64,000 nucleotides of DNA from Gracilaria gracilis (taxonomy: Eukaryota > Rhodophyta > Florideophyceae > Gracilariales > Gracilariaceae), in NCBI GenBank assembly GCA_030374805.1, contig JARGSG010000202.1:496001-560000 (forward strand). The letters are read 5' to 3'. A program made the translations under genes and the position numbers. Below, one piece after another: positions 63,901 to 64,000 of this stretch. The notes under the pieces were generated by a model, which saw only the letters and a list, made by a program, of their open reading frames with translations, did not search any database and was not told the origin of the DNA. Numbering within the stretch: the stretch's first letter is position 1; each line of letters starts with the position of its first letter.

Positions 63901-64000
63901 TGAGGTAGGAGCGTAGTGTGCATAACGCCCACGCTACTGCAAGACATTCCTTCTCCGAGACGGAGTAATTCTTCTCATGCACGTTTAACGAACGGGACCA
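60969..64000 (-). pseudogene. pol: Element C pol, RNase H to chromodomain, broken
   Basis: At the window edge RNase H is in progress ([16 protein letters not shown]). TAA at 63880-63878 interrupts it just before TDHSSLRW. Next come an HHCC zinc finger and an integrase with D (AIDILGPF), D (LSDNGKQF) and E (NGQAERFN), all present. A frameshift near 62650 moves the reading into the frame that ends at 60969. That part has a GPY/F-like region (LQEGDYVFIRKEYW), a long Pro/Ser/Thr/Glu-rich linker of about 350 residues and a C-terminal chromodomain (IQYLVRWYGYG). The linker is much longer than in family A. Confidence 0.88.

Larger units (their letters stand above)
57949..64000 (-). mobile_element. 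Ty3/gypsy chromovirus C (3' part; continues past window)
   Basis: The 3' LTR (57949-58772), polypurine tract, an antisense ORF region and pol from RNase H to chromodomain are inside the window; gag and the 5' LTR are outside. The element interrupts B's 3' LTR. It shares with family A the chromodomain and the antisense accessory gene between pol and 3' LTR. A second LTR of this family is at 47345-48168. Confidence 0.85.

Overview
The window is nuclear eukaryotic DNA, very rich in transposable elements. It has full-length Ty3/gypsy LTR retrotransposons with chromodomain integrases, a piggyBac relic, a PIF/Harbinger-like element, TIR/MITE elements and single-exon host genes, one with a MACPF domain. 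Long uninterrupted host ORFs and compact spacing suggest an intron-poor protist or alga. I cannot name the species from the sequence. The retroelements are CG-rich; the host stretch (about 28.9-39.9 kb) and the TIR elements are AT-richer.

Layout. 1-2100 and 13314-13712 are the two halves of one ORF, split in frame by retroelement A1 (2101-13308, minus strand, 5-bp target duplication ctctc). 13641-17980 is a decayed piggyBac transposase (minus) interrupted by a Harbinger-like element (14757-17555) with a transposase and a convergent partner gene. A2 (18115-28895, plus) is a second copy of the A1 family. 28896-39874 is host-like: a divergent pair of paralogous membrane proteins, a secreted Ser/Gly-rich protein and a MACPF protein with three C-terminal repeats. 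39875-45905 is a different Ty3 element (minus) with an open 1415-codon Gag-PR-RT-RNase H frame, near-identical LTRs and a target duplication, but no integrase. 45.9-64 kb is a nested stack: a TIR element; an LTR of family C; remains of element D (gag plus LTR ends); element B inserted in D's 3' LTR; a fold-back MITE in B's LTR; a second TIR element in B's primer-binding site; and chromovirus C (minus, running off the window) inserted in B's 3' LTR.

Three observations stand out. (1) Families A and C carry a long extra gene on the antisense strand between pol and the 3' LTR, tail-to-tail with pol. The two proteins look unrelated, but position and architecture match. (2) Families A and B are saturated with short dyad-symmetric words that differ by family: CCG-NN-CGG in A and CCC-N3/4-GGG in B, far above chance, in coding and non-coding DNA alike. 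(3) Families A, B and D have different LTRs but the same unusual primer-binding site, TGGTCTCCCGACCTAG (one mismatch in B). Together these suggest a related group of chromoviruses with an antisense accessory gene and family-specific repeated DNA sites. Whether the accessory protein reads those sites is a hypothesis.

Most element genes are broken by in-frame stops and few frameshifts. A1's gag and main antisense ORF, and the 39.9-45.9 kb polyprotein, are open.
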